Made by a program: the position numbers and the translations under genes. Source: Epichloe hybrida (taxonomy: Eukaryota > Ascomycota > Sordariomycetes > Hypocreales > Clavicipitaceae). Taken from it: a DNA stretch of 64,000 bases. Under the pieces are notes generated by a model that saw nothing but the letters and a program-made list of their open reading frames with translations, was not told the origin of the DNA and did no database searches. This document shows positions 1 to 12,962 of the stretch, piece after piece (within the stretch, counting starts at the first letter, position 1; the number at the start of each line of letters is the position of its first letter). The stretch is taken from NCBI GenBank assembly GCA_019022495.1, contig JAFEKR010000001.1, forward strand, positions 1,984,001 to 2,048,000, given 5' to 3'.

Positions 1-1342
1 CGTGGACGAAGGGGATTGGGCCATGGCCACTGCCGTTTCGTGGTGTGGAGGACCAACCATGATGACTTGGTGGGGTGGTTGTGGTGGAGGATGGAGGATT
101 GACCAGGCCGGCCAGAACCAGATCAGACGCTTGTTTTGCTGGGAGGCACGAGGGTAGGGGTCAGAGAGGGGGGGGCGCCGACCAACGAATACATACATGT
201 GTACATACATATATGTACACAGACCCGAGACAAACGACACGATGGACGATCAAGCAGACAAGATGTCGTCGGTATGGGACCCCGGCTGGAAAGTGATGAA
301 TAAATAGCAATATTGATGGCACCACGTCGGACCACGTCGCACGACCCGAGCCGGATCAACGAACGTATTCCTCGTCGGTTACGAGCCCTCGGGAGGACAA
401 CTGTGCGTCTGCATCCATATATCATGCACCATGCAGTGCCAACTCACCAGATTATGTACTACGGAGTACTCGTGACGAGTACGGCTTATTTACTCCGTCC
501 TGGCTCTCTATCCCTGTACATGACGCACTTGCACTTATTACGGTGTACACAACAGACAGCCAGACGACTTGCGGTTCAGAGACGGCGGGTGGCGGTCATG
601 TGGCCGCCGGGTGTCGTCTGGTCGGTCCGGATCATTATTCCCTCTATACGGATAAGCAGCGAGTAGAGAAGCTGGTCTGAGAATCCATTTTCCAAAAGGA
701 TACGTCTCGCTCAGAGTTCTCAACGGGTGACACACCATCTTTTCTCCCAAACATAAAGTTGTCCAAAGTGGGCGACTTCAATTGGACTCAGCGCGAGGCG
801 CCAGGCTGGACTGCACTGGTTGTTGTATTACCCCACGCCAGCAGGGCACACGCCAGGGCATCTTCGCATGTGCGCCCGCCGCCAACCCACCACTGGAAGC
901 CCCGACCCTTCCTAAGAGAACTGTTATACTGATGTACAGTGCATGCAGGATGTGCTTCAGACTGCTGCGCTGCGCTGCACCTCCAACAACTTGCTTGCCA
1001 CCTGCCACCTGCCACCTGCCACCTAATAGCATATGTATCGCATCGTCGCCCCTCGCCAGCCTGCCTTGTTGCTCCCTTGGCTCCTCTTTCCCCTTTTTTT
1101 TGTGAATCTCGTTCTACATACTTTGTCTTTTGTTTGCTGCGCTGCTGCCTCCTTCCGTCCCTTCTTCCTTCTCTTCCTCGCGGGATCCCGCCCGGTTCCA
1201 CTGCTGGCCGCTCCTTCCCCCTCCCTCTCAGCAACCCTCGGTCTTGCGCGAGCAAGATATAAGATAGTTCGTGCATTGTGATTTCCGACTCGACTCTTCC
1301 TCGTAATACACCCTTCTTATCCCCCCCCACAAATACAACTTC
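1..1342. other. Upstream region of the first gene, no coding gene seen
   Basis: This stretch holds no reading frame that looks like a protein. It has fungal promoter character near its right end: pyrimidine-rich blocks at about 1080-1240 lead to the start codon at 1343. A short tandem repeat of the 7-mer CCACCTG sits at about 999-1022. The left 700 bases are unremarkable mixed-composition DNA. Confidence 0.6.
999..1022. repeat. Short tandem repeat (CCACCTG)n
   Basis: Three to four head-to-tail copies of the heptamer CCACCTG, in the region upstream of the first gene. It is probably replication slippage; no function can be assigned. Confidence 0.75.
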
Positions 1343-4300
1343 ATGCTTGGTTCTGATTCTATAGACGCCGTCTCTTTGGGACCTCCCTCAGCAACCTTCG
1401 CGCATCGGCCGGTAGGCGTGATCTCCATGCAACGATCTCTCTCTTCGCCCGTTCGCACCTGTTCTCCTACGAGTATGTCACGTTGTCATAGCTGTACATG
1501 ACCTGGGAGTTGGACCCCATCTGCTCCCTGTCCAGTCTGGTTGTCTTTGGCGCTGCTCATGTTGCTGACCTATGTACATCTTCCACTGCCAGCTGTGTCG
1601 CCGACAACCGCTCATCCTTCGAGGTCTCCCAGCCCGTCCGCGCGCCGCGAAAGCCACAAGGATATTCCCCATCCAACTCGGTATCGCTCGCAAAGCCCTG
1701 ATGATCCTGATCGCTCTGCCGAAGCTGTTCAGTCCCGTATTCCGGTACGCCATACCGATGAAGGAAGCCGATGGAGCTACCAAAGAGCCCAGCAAAGCAC
1801 GGCAACCTTGAGGAAACCGCTTGTGGCACAGCCAGCTGCTTCCACTCCCACTCAAGAAAGCGACCGGCGTGATCCCAAGGTCCAGCCTGCTACAGCTTCC
1901 ATCGTACCCAGTGACACGAAACCCCGGCAATCTCGTACGCAACCACTATTACCAGACCCGACACAGTTTACAAATCCACATATAACAAAACATGACGAAA
2001 GCATTACACTGCAGGAGCTGGCTCATGTTGTGCGCCTTTCCAAATATCAGGAGCGCAAGCGCGCCAACACCAGAGTTCGCCTGCAAAGAAGACTAATTTC
2101 TACTGCTCTTAGTGCTCGACTCACCAGGTGTGGTGATATTGCTCACAGGAACCTGGTCGATAGCTTCCGGAAAGATGACAAGGATGGCTTTGCTATGCTA
2201 TATAATGCTATACAAGATGTTCGAAAAAGCTGTGATGAGCTACGCCGCTATGCCCTGTTGGAGCCAGACTTGGAGCCAGTCTCTTCGCCTGCCTTGGGTT
2301 CATCGGAAAGTCTAGATACTTCTACCACCCCCCTTGTCGCCGTTGGCCCCATACGATCTATCACCCCATTTCTGCATGATATTTCCGCATCGTCCCGTGA
2401 CACTTTTCTTGATTTTTTGTCTGAAGTACGAACCAACCCTGACTACCTGGCTACTCGAATATGTGCGCTTTCTAGCTCCGAGCTGAATGCGTTCCTCAGT
2501 TTTCACAAGGGCATGGAACCCGTGGAATCCGTGTTGCCATTTCACGGAAGATCGGCAAGTCGTCATCATGGAGGTTCTTCTAACCGGAGTGGTGCAGGGC
2601 CTGACATTGAGCGTCTCCTTTCATTTCAACGACATGATGCACTTTCTATCTTGATTCATTCTTGCTTCGCAAACTCTGCCGGCCCTGACAGTACAGAGGA
2701 TCGCCGGCGAACAGAAATCTGGGCCACGGTCTTGGCTAGGCTGATTCAGCAGCCAAAGTCCAGTAGCGAGCATTTCCTTATCGCTGTACTGAATATATGG
2801 ACCGCCATGCGCGATTGGTCCGGAAAATCCAACATGGAATGGTATTTGATGAAAATGTTGGAAGACGGAGCTTTCATCCTCGACCGAGCCGAGGATCAAC
2901 ACGGGACCCGATTCAACCTCTCCGACTGGAACTCTTCTGATGAAGCTGCTGCCAGGGACTTTTACGACAAGGCTGTCCAGGGGCTTTTTGAATTGATCGA
3001 TGACGAAGATGCCACTGGAATTCCGGAAGGCCTGTTGGAACTGGGAAATGCCATCTTGAACAAACTCGACGACAAGTACTTGGAGAACACATCCCGCTGG
3101 CTAGTCTGGAGATGTCTTTTCTTTGTCTTTCTTTTGGGCGTGATTGTCCATCCCGAATCATATGGCATGCTGGCTGAGTATCATATCACACCCTATGCCC
3201 GAGAGAAGATATTGAAGAAGGTTGCAATGAAAGCCCACGAATACGTTTCCAGCATGTGGAGCGGCAAACCCTCCGCAACGTGTGTGCCGGTGGATGTACC
3301 ACCTCGGATCAAAGGACATGTGGAGAGCGTTCTTGCCAGGTTCCAAGGCGCCCGTTCTAAAATTTCCACTGCAAAACTGCTTCCAGCAAGATCCATCACC
3401 TCCTTGAGAGAGACCGTCGAGGTTCACCCCTATTTGGTGCTTAGCCCTGCAGACTTGGTAACCTTGGTGAATGCCCTGTTTCCTGAACGCCGCCCCATGG
3501 AGTCCCTGTCAAATACACTCCGATCTGGTTCCGCTTCTGTTTCTGGGCTCTCTGCAATCTCACAGCAGGTCCCCGCCTCAACCGGCCTCAGAACTAACAA
3601 CATGGAAACTGCTTCAATAATTAGCACTAGCTTTTCGTCGGTAATTAGTGACGGAACAACTGCCGCCCGGGAGGCCCTTCAAGATGAGCAATCCAATGGG
3701 ATGTCACAGAGGTATTCTCCGCCGCCAGCTCATCCTGAAGCACAAAGGCGGCTTAATCAATACGCTGACGATGGCTATCGTTTACGACTTGCTGTTCACG
3801 AACTGAGCCAAAATCTGGGACCAGAGGTCACTCGAGGACTTTGCCACCCTTGTGCTGAACGTTGGATTGTGCTTTTTCTTTCTGCAGATGGAAAGAAACT
3901 ATCCACAGCAATGACCTATGATCCAGACGACGATATGGATGAAGATGACAATACTTCCAGCACTGATACCGATGAAGACGAAGATGCCCAAGGTCCGGAG
4001 CTCGACAAAGACTATCATCAGTTACGCGATGCAATCTTGAGGCTTGTTGAAGAATATGAGATTCCACGGAGTTTAGAAATAGCCGGTGAAGGTGCTCCCC
4101 AGCTAACGAATCGAGCTTCCAGGCTTCGAAGATACAAGTCCAAGAACCGGATCATCACAACAGCGAAGTCAATGTCAAGCCGCAATCCATACAGAGCCCA
4201 TTCAGGCCCAAAGGAATTTTCACATGGTATGGATTCCGGTGCCTCAAACGGCTTAGCCACGACCGCAAGTCGGAATGCTTGTGACGGCGATGGCACGGAA

Positions 4301-7015
4301 CCGGTTCTGATCCAAATGTTGAGGGCAGCTTCTTCTCAGTCCAAGGCCCAAGCCGACTTCGTTTCTGCTCATGTTTACTGGAAGACTCTCAAGCTTCTTA
4401 GTGCTCTTGCATCGCCGTCTCTGCGGGAGAATGGTTTTGCCGTCCTGATCAATATATTTTCACGGGGCCCCCGGGACTCGATCCGGCGATCCGCGGCAGC
4501 TATTGAAGAGTATGATGCGTGGCTGGTATGGCTGAAGCAAAGTCAGGAGCGTCACGATGGGCTGATAGACCGCATGATGAGGCGGGTCAGAGCAATGCGT
4601 GACAAAATGTGGTTTGTCACAGATGTTCGCAACTCTAAGGAGTATGGCCACAGCCGAGATATCTGCCAAGCTTTGAAGACAATGGGCATGCCCCGACGAT
4701 GGAACTCACTCCAGCGGTCGCGCACAAATTTCGGACGAGCTCCTGGTGGTTCATCCTACTTGTATCGCTCGGAGTCTCAGATAATGGATCTATTGGCTGC
4801 CTCGGAGGAACAAGGCGGACCGAATAAATTGAGCGATGATCAGGCTGAAATGACATCTATGTGGCTGCAACAGTATGGCATCGAGAATTTCTGCCATGGG
4901 GAGGAAAGGATTCACAGATTCTGCTACGAGGTGGACAAGTGTATATCCAAATTGGTTGGAGAGACAATTCGAGATGCGCCTGTTTTATGGTCTAGCGACC
5001 TGTACAAGCGTGAAAAGGTGGTATATGATCGTATGAGGACCCGAGACAAGGAGCAATCTTGGACCGCCAGCGACGACACTACGGGTATGGGTATGGTCAG
5101 CGACAGCGAGCGGCGCATTGGCTCAACTTCCACCCGGCCAGGTTGGCTGGGACGCGAATCTAGAAACTTGAGCAGTTCTAGCTCGAGTCAGCACTCTTTG
5201 GACGCATCCCGTATCAACTTTGCTAGGCCGACAGCCTCCCTATCAGATTTAGTGGAGAACAACGATTATTACGAAAAAGCATCGCCGATCAATACAACGG
5301 AATCGTTGAGTACGTACTGGACCCCATTTCAACCTGCCATGTCGCCTGGGTCAGGTCTCTCAAGGGCTTACTCACCCACGACAAGCTTGACCAATCTTTC
5401 CACAACGTTTTCTGGACCAATCCATCAAGTGCCACTACCATCAAGCTCGAGTGTGTCAACGGGAAGGCCTGGGACATCGGCATCCTCAAATGAAACAGTC
5501 TTTTTGCAGCAAGCCGAAGACGAGAAGACGCGATTCCTGACTGATTTGAGGCAAACTCTCACCAGTCTCCTCCTGTCTGATCTAGGAAGCCAAGTCTTGG
5601 GACGTGGTTCTGAGACTGACTCTTGGTTCGATGGCCTTGGACAGGAATGTGTAGATCGCAAGGACGCCCTCGATCGTCGCGCACGACGAAGATCAGAGAA
5701 AAAGGACAAGGAAGTTAGCAGTCGAAGCTCCACGAGACCAAGAGTGATCGAGAAGAAGAAGAGCTTCCGAAATCTGCGAGTTGCTGGAGAAATGACGTTT
5801 GAACGACACTCGGAGCCGTCAAAGGGTCACTTGGGTGAAGATGTGGACAGCCAACCTGACAGTGGGAACAAATTCCAATTCACTCCATCGGCAAATGCAA
5901 AGGACCATCTCGTCGACTTCCCGTTCAAAAAGGCATATTGCCGGCTGCTGAATATGTTTAGTGTCAACCCCAATCCCTTCGCTAAACTGAATGCTCTGAA
6001 TGAATTGGAGAGCCTCATCATCGCGTCTCTCACCTGGAGCGGCTCCAAGAAGCTGAGGGCCAACCGCTCAGACGCGGGATCCAGCATTGCGGGCGATCGT
6101 GGGGTCAACATTCGTCAAACCCCTCTTGATGGGACAATTGATAACGTGAGAGAGCGCCGATCCCAGGCTATTCATTCTGCGCTTCAATCAGGCGGGCACA
6201 TGCACCAACCGCGCCAAACAAACCCAGAAACGAGATCAATCGTGTCGAATGGCGCTGCAAGTACTGACGTGATAACTGGTGAACTGCAAAGGCTCTTCCG
6301 AGATGCTGGTATTCGGCCAAAGTCACTGTTCCGTGACCTTCAGCTCATTGCCGCATTCGTGCCGCCAACTATCCTTGATAAACCTGAACGTGGCAAGGCT
6401 TTCTGGAACGCCGGTCTAGCTGCCCTCAAACTCAAATCAGAGGTGTGTCTGACCATGGTGGAAATGGCCGATGAGATCATCGCAGCCCACACACGCTCTC
6501 GCAAGTCCGCTGGTGATAACAGCTCACTCCCCGAGGCGAAACCGTCTTTGACAGGAACTCCCCCTCCTCCTTCAACCACGTACAAGTTGGACGATGTTGG
6601 GAAAATGTGGGCCATCACAGCCAAGGAAGGCTATCCTACAGCACAGCGAGAGCTTGCTCTCTTTTACCTGTCCAACCCTGAGTTTGTTGAAAGGACCACC
6701 CTTCCGCTTTCAAAACCCCGAGAGGTTTTCAAGCAGACAGTGATGGAGAGATATGGACGAAGTGAACGAGCTCGCGGAAATTCGGGAGCAGTTGGATCTG
6801 CTGGTTTGGCCACTACTGGAGTGAACCCCCGCGCAATGGGCCCCGGCGCTGCTGCCGCAGGAGGAGGGCCAACGGCAGGCGGCAAAGATGGCGATGTCCG
6901 GAATGATGTGGGCCTCATGTGTGTTGCCGTGCATTGGATGGAAGCAGCAGAGCATGGGGGCGATGAGCTGGCAACGAGCTTTTTACGTCAAAATGAGTTC
7001 AAGGGTCTGGCGTGA
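1343..7015 (+). CDS. Large conserved fungal protein of unknown function with Sel1-like C-terminus
   Basis: Predicted 1850-aa protein, join(1343..1472,1593..7015). An ATG at 1343 opens 43 codons. A GTATGT donor at 1473, a GCTGAC branch-like site and a CAG acceptor ending at 1592 join it in frame to a 5.4-kb open exon, and this is why I prefer 1343 to the internal ATG at 1559. The N-terminal about 150 residues are Ser/Pro-rich and look disordered. A basic helical segment follows (KYQERKRANTRVRLQRRL). The centre has long Ser-rich linkers and an acidic run (DDDMDEDDN). Near the C-terminus, AITAKEGYPTAQRELALFYL and the later VAVHWMEAAEHGGDELA resemble Sel1/TPR-like helical repeats. No catalytic motif was found. 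The role is unknown; a scaffold is one guess. Internal short introns cannot be excluded, but none is needed to keep the frame open. Confidence 0.8.
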
Positions 7016-7783
7016 GCGAAGGCCTGGTTCGAGGCGTCTGGTTTTTGATGGCGCTTTGGAAAAATTTGAATTGATATTTAGGAATATTCTCGAACAAGAG
7101 AGCGTTGTGTGATTTTATATGCAGCATGCAGTATGCCTGTAGAAGATGTGATGGAATTCATTATAGATTGCAGGACAAGAGGACTTGGGTGCGCTTTGAT
7201 GGCAGCATTCGAATGGTCACCATACGAGCGATATAGACAGTGCTGGGCTTTGTTTGCTCCTTCCTTTTTTCATGACGGGCTCGAGTTTCAGAGTTTCAGA
7301 GAGGGGGATATACCATATGATTGATTTGCGGGTGCTGGGCCGAGACTGCGTGCATTTTCTATTATTCACGGGGATGTTGTGATTGCGGACGTCAGGATAC
7401 ATTAGGTACCTCGAACAATTACGGGAACGTGGAGAACGGGAACGCGGCGTAGACTGGTGATTTCCACCCGGTATCTCTATGTACAATCAAACACTCCCGA
7501 TGATGTGACAATCTATTCATCAATTGATGCCTTCTAGAGATACATAAAGCCACAAATCAAGTGAAAGAAGAAAGGAAATGAAGCTTAGATCTCGTCAGTC
7601 AAGTCGGCATTCACATGCTTCTTAAATTTTTTCTTCAAGCCCTCCCCCCCCCCACAGTGTCCCTATGCTTCACGTCCCATAATGGATGCAGGCTCGGCTG
7701 ACGATGATACAGCAATTCTTGGAAAAAAAGGGCCCCACTCCCAGTCCAGTTGTTGGTACGTATTAGCTTCGACTGTTTTGAAT
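7016..7783. other. Convergent 3' intergenic region
   Basis: This lies between the 3' end of the large plus-strand gene and the 3' end of the minus-strand F-box gene. No protein or RNA gene was recognised. It contains a run of about 11 C at 7647-7657. It presumably holds both 3' UTRs. Confidence 0.6.
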
Positions 7784-9374
7784 CTACTCGTCGTCGCCGG
7801 TCGAGTCATCTTCATCATCTGGCATCCTAGAGCCCTCTGATGGGATGCAAAATCATATGGTCAGTATGAATGGATCAAATGCTGATTGGACAGAGGCAAT
7901 GTGTGTGTATGAATGAAATACACAAGTCCAAGGACTTTCATAACATGGAGGAAAACGACATACCTTCATCGTCGGTGGTATCCTTGTCTTCTAGCCATTT
8001 CAGGTGGGAGAGAGGCCTGATCTCCCCTATGAAACGCTTCCAATCTGATCCGACGTACTCGCAGACGGCTCCGTAGCCCCTGAACGAAATTGGTATGGAG
8101 TCATACCTCCCACACCAGCACTGTTTGAGCATGCTGACTTTGAAGTGCTTGAGATCTAGGCCGGGAATCTCGGTCAGCTTTTCGAGGAACGAGTCCCAGT
8201 AGATTTCCTGTGACTCGGGCTCGGGCTGCGTTTCTTGTCCTCCGATCATGTTGACTTTCCAGAGCTTGAGGGATTTGAGGGATGGGGCGAATTTCCGGAC
8301 GATTTTGAGGAGGCGAGGGGCATCGATGCGCATGGTGCCGAGACTGAGCTTTTCCAGACGAGGCAAGGAGATGACGACGTCGCCCTGCTTGGTCCGGTCG
8401 GTGCTTGCCTGGGAATCCAAGTCACCCACGACCCAGTCGAGGAAAACTGGCAGCCCAACGAATTCGCATAAGGTGGTCTCATTGATGCTAAGGCTCTTCA
8501 GATTGGTGGTGTGGGAGAGGAATTTCCGTATGAAGAGGTGTGGTGCTGATTCGAACCAGTATATCAGCTCGTCGTGACCCATGTTGAGGCATCGCCACTC
8601 CAGGTCGATGCACAGATGAAGCTTCTCGAGGCCCTCGAGAAGGGGGACGACGGACGGCTGCAGGAAGTCGGGAATGCTGAACGCAAAGTCGCGCAGGCCC
8701 TTGGGGCGTGTCGACATGACCTTGATGCCCCTTGGCCTGGCCTGGGCAATCCCTAGGGCGTAGATGACGGCCGCAAAGACCTGGCTGGGGTACCGGTACG
8801 GGAAACCAGCGTCCCACATGGTCGAACCGTTATGGGTCATTTTCACGCCCGTCTCGTTGAAGACGGTTGTGTAGCCGTAGCTGTGCCATTCGGCATCCGG
8901 CCCGTCTCTTGACCGGTGGCGCATGTTGAAGTCCCTGATGACGACGTCTTCTAGGTTTTTGAGGTTGCGAAAGGCCTCGACCATCATGTCTCGATGGTGT
9001 CCCGTGTACCACAGCGCGAAGTTGTTGGCGCACCGCTTCCTGAACCTGTCTTCCTTCTCTTCGTCTGACAGCCGGGTTCGATCTGAGGAGAGGCAATCTA
9101 GTCCGATGTGAACAAAACGCAGGTGTTGGCTCAACCTGCTTTTGGATATATCTATGAGGGCTTGCAAGCTTTCTTGTGTGATCATGAACTGCTTCCGCGT
9201 GAAGAACTCGTTGACGAAAGTGGTGTATAAAGATTGCTCAATGGACCGACTGGTCAGACGGAGACGACCGAGATCTGGGGTGGGCAGATAGTAGCTGATG
9301 CGCAGCAAGACCTCGAGCGGGAACTTCTGGACCAGACAGGTGCCGGGCAGGGCAGTTGGAAGTGTGTTTGCCAT
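7784..9374 (-). CDS. F-box protein
   Basis: Predicted 487-aa protein, complement(join(7784..7836,7964..9374)). The N-terminal residues, about 14-50, contain an F-box pattern (FPLEVLLRISYYLPTPDLGR followed by LRLTSRS), the motif that binds Skp1 in SCF ubiquitin ligases. The rest has leucine-spaced segments such as LPRLEKLSLGTMRI and LKSLKLWKVN, which suggest irregular leucine-rich repeats that could bind a substrate. The 3' intron is inferred from a GTATGT donor (at 7963 on the minus strand) and a CAG acceptor. Splicing replaces a short alternative tail with an acidic C-terminus, EEGSRMPDDEDDSTGDDE. The substrate is unknown; filamentous fungi carry dozens of such F-box genes. Upstream lies an array of GTGAGTC heptamers. 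Confidence 0.82.
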
Positions 9375-9383
9375 TGTGCCTGC

Positions 9384-9430
9384 TGTGAGTCGTGGGTTGT
9401 GAGTCGTGAGTCGTGAGTCGTGAGTTGTGA
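9384..9430. repeat. Tandem heptamer repeat (GTGAGTC)n
   Basis: About six imperfect copies of GTGAGTC/GTGGGTT lie immediately 5' of the F-box gene start, on the plus strand as written. This is a simple minisatellite in the promoter or 5' UTR. Confidence 0.75.
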
Positions 9431-9628
9431 GGTTGCCACCTCCAGCCTGGTCAAGTCGAAAGGGTTCGAGCAGGTGAATGAATCAAGTTATATAGACAGA
9501 ACTATACGGATTACCCACTTTACATATTAAAGGCCGCTTTACGGAGTACATGAGGCCACTTTCCTCCCTGTTCGGCATTTATCTTTCTGACTAGTAGGGG
9601 TCACTAATCGCGCATACAGTACGGACTA

Positions 9629-10032
9629 CACCCCCTGAATAATTTTACAAATCTACATGACAGGGGTAATTAAGCCAATCATTATCAGACAGAAAATGAA
9701 GGTAATAGGGGCTAGGATGAACAGATACCTTGATTCCTTTACAATTTATATAAGAAATAATGTATCTTTTAGTGGTGTTTATACCCTACATATCTTCCTT
9801 ATTAGCTCTCTAAAATAATCTAGGTGTGACGTGGTAGAATTAACAAGTGGCCTATCACCTACATAGGATGTAGCTAGGTCAGTGCCACAAGACGTCGGAT
9901 GTGGCCCACACGTCTTTACACTCATTATTATATCCTACGTTTTGCATCGTAACACTAGGCTTGCAGCTATTCGCAGCTGTTAGAGAGGAACGAAAAACTG
10001 GGGCATGTAGATTTGTAAAAGAATCCAGGGGG
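9629..10032. mobile_element. Non-autonomous TIR element (MITE) with TA target site
   Basis: An AT-rich 404-bp block bounded by terminal inverted repeats of about 30 bp. The left end reads CACCCCCTGAATAATTTTAC and continues AAATCTACATG. The right end, read on the other strand, starts CCCCCTGGATTCTTTTAC and ends in the same AAATCTACATG, with three mismatches and a small indel. A TA dinucleotide flanks each end (9627-9628 and 10033-10034), as expected for Tc1/mariner/pogo-type insertions. No transposase frame is present. The superfamily is an inference from the TA site. Confidence 0.7.
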
Positions 10033-10225
10033 TAGAGTGTGTCCTCTGACTATGGCCGCGTGAATGCCTGCAACGGGCTTAAATGCCTTGATGAAAGAAG
10101 CAAATTGTGCTAGTTTTTAAGCATAAACTAGGCGCTTGGCGTATTACGGTGTAAAGTAGCCGAGCCGCCCCGTATAAATCCACATACAACTTGTACCTGC
10201 ACGAACAGCGGCACGATGCCGCACG

Positions 10226-10274
10226 AACAGCAGGCAGCAGGCGGCAGGCGGCAGGCGGCAGGCGGCAGGCGGCA
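10226..10274. repeat. Tandem repeat (GGCGGCA)n
   Basis: Six to seven copies of a 7-bp unit, GGCGGCA or GGCAGCA, in the PARP upstream region. It is a simple repeat with no assigned role. Confidence 0.75.
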
Positions 10275-10443
10275 GAGCACCCAAGACCACAGCGTGAGTC
10301 ACTGGGCAGTGTGAGTGCTGCCTAGCCAGCCTATCATGGCAATTTTTAGCAACACCACCAGACCAGACAAGACCAGGCAGACCGGACAGGACAGACGCCA
10401 GCTGCGAACGACTGACTGGCATAAAACAAACGCATCGACTTGC

Positions 10444-10490
10444 CATCAGCATCCCATCAGCTTCCCATCAGCATCCCATCAGCTTCCCAT
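10444..10490. repeat. Alternating 11-bp direct repeats upstream of PARP
   Basis: The units CATCAGCATCC and CATCAGCTTCC alternate four times, about 130 bp before the PARP start codon. They probably arose by slippage in a pyrimidine-rich leader. Confidence 0.65.
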
Positions 10491-10620
10491 TTTCCTCGCT
10501 GCACACTTCTTGCTCTCCGCCGCCTTTCCTTTCCTTTTCCGCTCCCGACTTGGATCATATCATGACCCAATGTCTTTCATCACTTTCTAATCCATCATTC
10601 TCCCCACCACACGACAAACA

Positions 10621-12962
10621 ATGCCGGCGGCACCCACAGCATCTTCTGCCGCTTCTGTTGTTCAGCCCCTGAGCGAATACCGTCTCGTATTCAGTGGCAA
10701 GTTCCCGGGATACTCCCACAGGGACTTGCACCGTCTTGTCATGTCCCTTGGTGCATCCGTGACTGCATCCGTGACTGCACGCAACACCCATCTCGTCTGT
10801 GACGAGAAGGACTACTTGAAGAATGCGCCCAAAGTGGCAGATGCCAAAGCAGCCAGTGTCGCTATAGTCAAGTTTGATTGGCTGGACGAAGTCGTCAAGT
10901 CAAAGAAGAGGCTTGATCCGGACATCTACTCGTGGCCCAATGAAGACGAGGAGCAGCAGGAAGAGGGAAATGAGGAAGGAAAGCCGGTGCTCGAGGTAAA
11001 TGGCATTGCGAATGGGAATGGGGAAAAGCGACCAATTGCTGCAGCCAATCCGAAAGAAAGCAATGAAGCTAATGATGAGGCTGAGGATGCGAAACCCAAG
11101 ACCAAAAAGGCTAGGACTAAGGCGATGAAACCGAAAGGCGGAGCGGAAGATGAGAACGAAAAAGATGCCGAGGAGAAAAATGGCAAGCAGGAGGTTGTGG
11201 AGGAAGAAACAATCGAGAAAAGGCTCCAAGAACTCAACAACAGACAGTTCTTGAAGAAGAAGAACATTGTCATCCCCCTGGATGAGTACTGCCCGCTACA
11301 ATCTTACTCAGTATACATTGAACCCAAAAGTGGCATGATTTATGACGCATCTCTGAACCAATCGAGTACGTCGAACAACCACAACAAGTTCTACAGGCTG
11401 CAGGTAAGCCGGCCTTCTCCTCGCTGTGAATATATGGTTGGGAAAAAATAGCATGACTGATACTTGACAGATTTTGGTACATAGCAGCGACTACAAAACC
11501 TGGACTCGATGGGGCCGTGTCGGCGAAATGGGGCAGCATGCCATACTCGGAGACAGCTCTCTGGCAGATGCCAAACGAGTCTTCGAGAAAAAGTTCAAAG
11601 ACAAGTCTGGTCTCGCTTGGGACGACCGTACAAAAGACCCCAGGCCAAAAAAATATGCCTTTGTGGAACGAAGCTACGATGATGACTCTGATGACGACGC
11701 AGAAGACGGAGTCGACGGAGCGGACGGCGTCAAAAAGAAGGAAGAGGAAGACGACTACGAGCCACCCGAGTGCACACTGTCCGACCCGGTCCGTCAAGTG
11801 ATGGAGCTAATATTCAACCAAAACTTGTTCAACGCGACCATGGCCTCGCTTAACTACGACGCCAACAAGCTTCCCCTGGGGAAGCTTAGCAAGGCCACTA
11901 TTCTTCGCGGATTCCAGCAGCTCAAGGATCTCGCAGCTCTAATGGATGATCCCACGCTGGCCTCAAGCCAGTGGGAAATGAGTGTTGCAGGGGCCACGGA
12001 ACATCTTTCCAATACGTACTACTCACTCATTCCACACGCCTTTGGTCGCAATAGACCGCCCATCATCAACAATGAGGCTCATCTCAAAAAGGAGATTGAG
12101 CTCCTCGAAAGTTTGTCTGATATGAAGGATGCTTCCAACATCATGAAAATTGACAGAACCAAGGCAAAGACGACGCACCCCATGGATAGCCACTACCTTG
12201 GTCTAGGGATGGAAGAAATGTCACCCCTCGACCACGCCAGTCCCGAATTTGACCTTCTCAAAACCTACCTTGATGGATCAAAGGGTTCAACCCACGGGAT
12301 CAATTACAAGGTTCACAACATCTTCCGCATCCAGCGTGCCGGCGAGTTCGAGCGCTTCGACAACTCCCCCTTCGCCAAGATCCCGTCCGACAAGCGTCTG
12401 TTATGGCACGGCTCGCGCTGCACCAATTTCGGCGGTATCCTCAGCCAAGGGTTGCGAATTGCGCCCCCGGAGGCTCCAGTATCGGGCTACATGTTTGGCA
12501 AAGGTATTTACTTGGCAGACATGTCCACCAAGTCAGCCAACTACTGCTGCTCGTACATTTCCAACCGTCAGGCGCTTCTCCTTCTCTGTGAAGCTGAGCT
12601 TGGTGACCCCTTGCAGAAATTGACGTCTGCGTCCTACAGCGCTGGTGAAGACGCAAAGAGTAAAGGCATGTATAGCACATGGGGCGTGGGCAGCACCGGG
12701 CCCAGTAAGTGGATGGATGCTAGCAAGGTCCATAAGACGTTGGCGGGCATAAAAATGGTGAGTGCCTCTTCGTTCCCGTTGCGTTTCGCTTTTTGCATTT
12801 GCCTCACAGATTTAGTACTGACACAATCTCTTACTCAAGCCTGATCTGCAAACAGCACCCGGCCCGACCAACGTTGACGGCAGCTACCTTGCCTATAATG
12901 AGTACATTTGCTACAACGTCGCGCAAGTCAAACTCCGTTATCTATTCCACGTGGAAATGTAG
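10621..12962 (+). CDS. prpA: Poly(ADP-ribose) polymerase (BRCT-WGR-PARP)
   Basis: Predicted 730-aa protein, join(10621..11403,11471..12757,12840..12962); all junctions are GT-AG and in frame. It transfers ADP-ribose from NAD+ to proteins, typically at DNA breaks. Domains in order: BRCT (residues about 18-108, ending in FDWLDEVVKSKKRLDPDIYSW-like sequence), a Lys/Glu-rich linker (110-200), WGR (about 205-330, motif KTWTRWGRVGEMGQHAI), PARP regulatory helices (about 335-480) and the catalytic domain (about 500-730). The catalytic H-Y-E set is intact: His in LLWHGSRC, Tyr in GKGIYLADMS, Glu in YNEYICY encoded by the last exon. The architecture matches the single PARP of filamentous ascomycetes (prpA in Aspergillus nidulans). 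Zinc fingers of animal PARP1 are absent, as is usual for fungi. The enzyme should be nuclear. Confidence 0.95.

Larger units (their letters stand above)
9375..10620. other. Divergent promoter region between the F-box and PARP genes
   Basis: No gene was seen. The region contains a GTGAGTC-type tandem repeat (9384-9430), an AT-rich stretch that is a short TIR element (9629-10032, listed separately), a GGCGGCA-type repeat (10226-10274), and an alternating CATCAGCATCC/CATCAGCTTCC repeat (10444-10490). PARP begins at 10621, after a pyrimidine-rich leader. Confidence 0.6.

Noticed and set aside
1541..1592. Frame opening at 1541 as the start of the large protein
   Set aside because: It begins with TTG. 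The ATG at 1343 followed by a canonical intron gives a better model, and this stretch is then intron.
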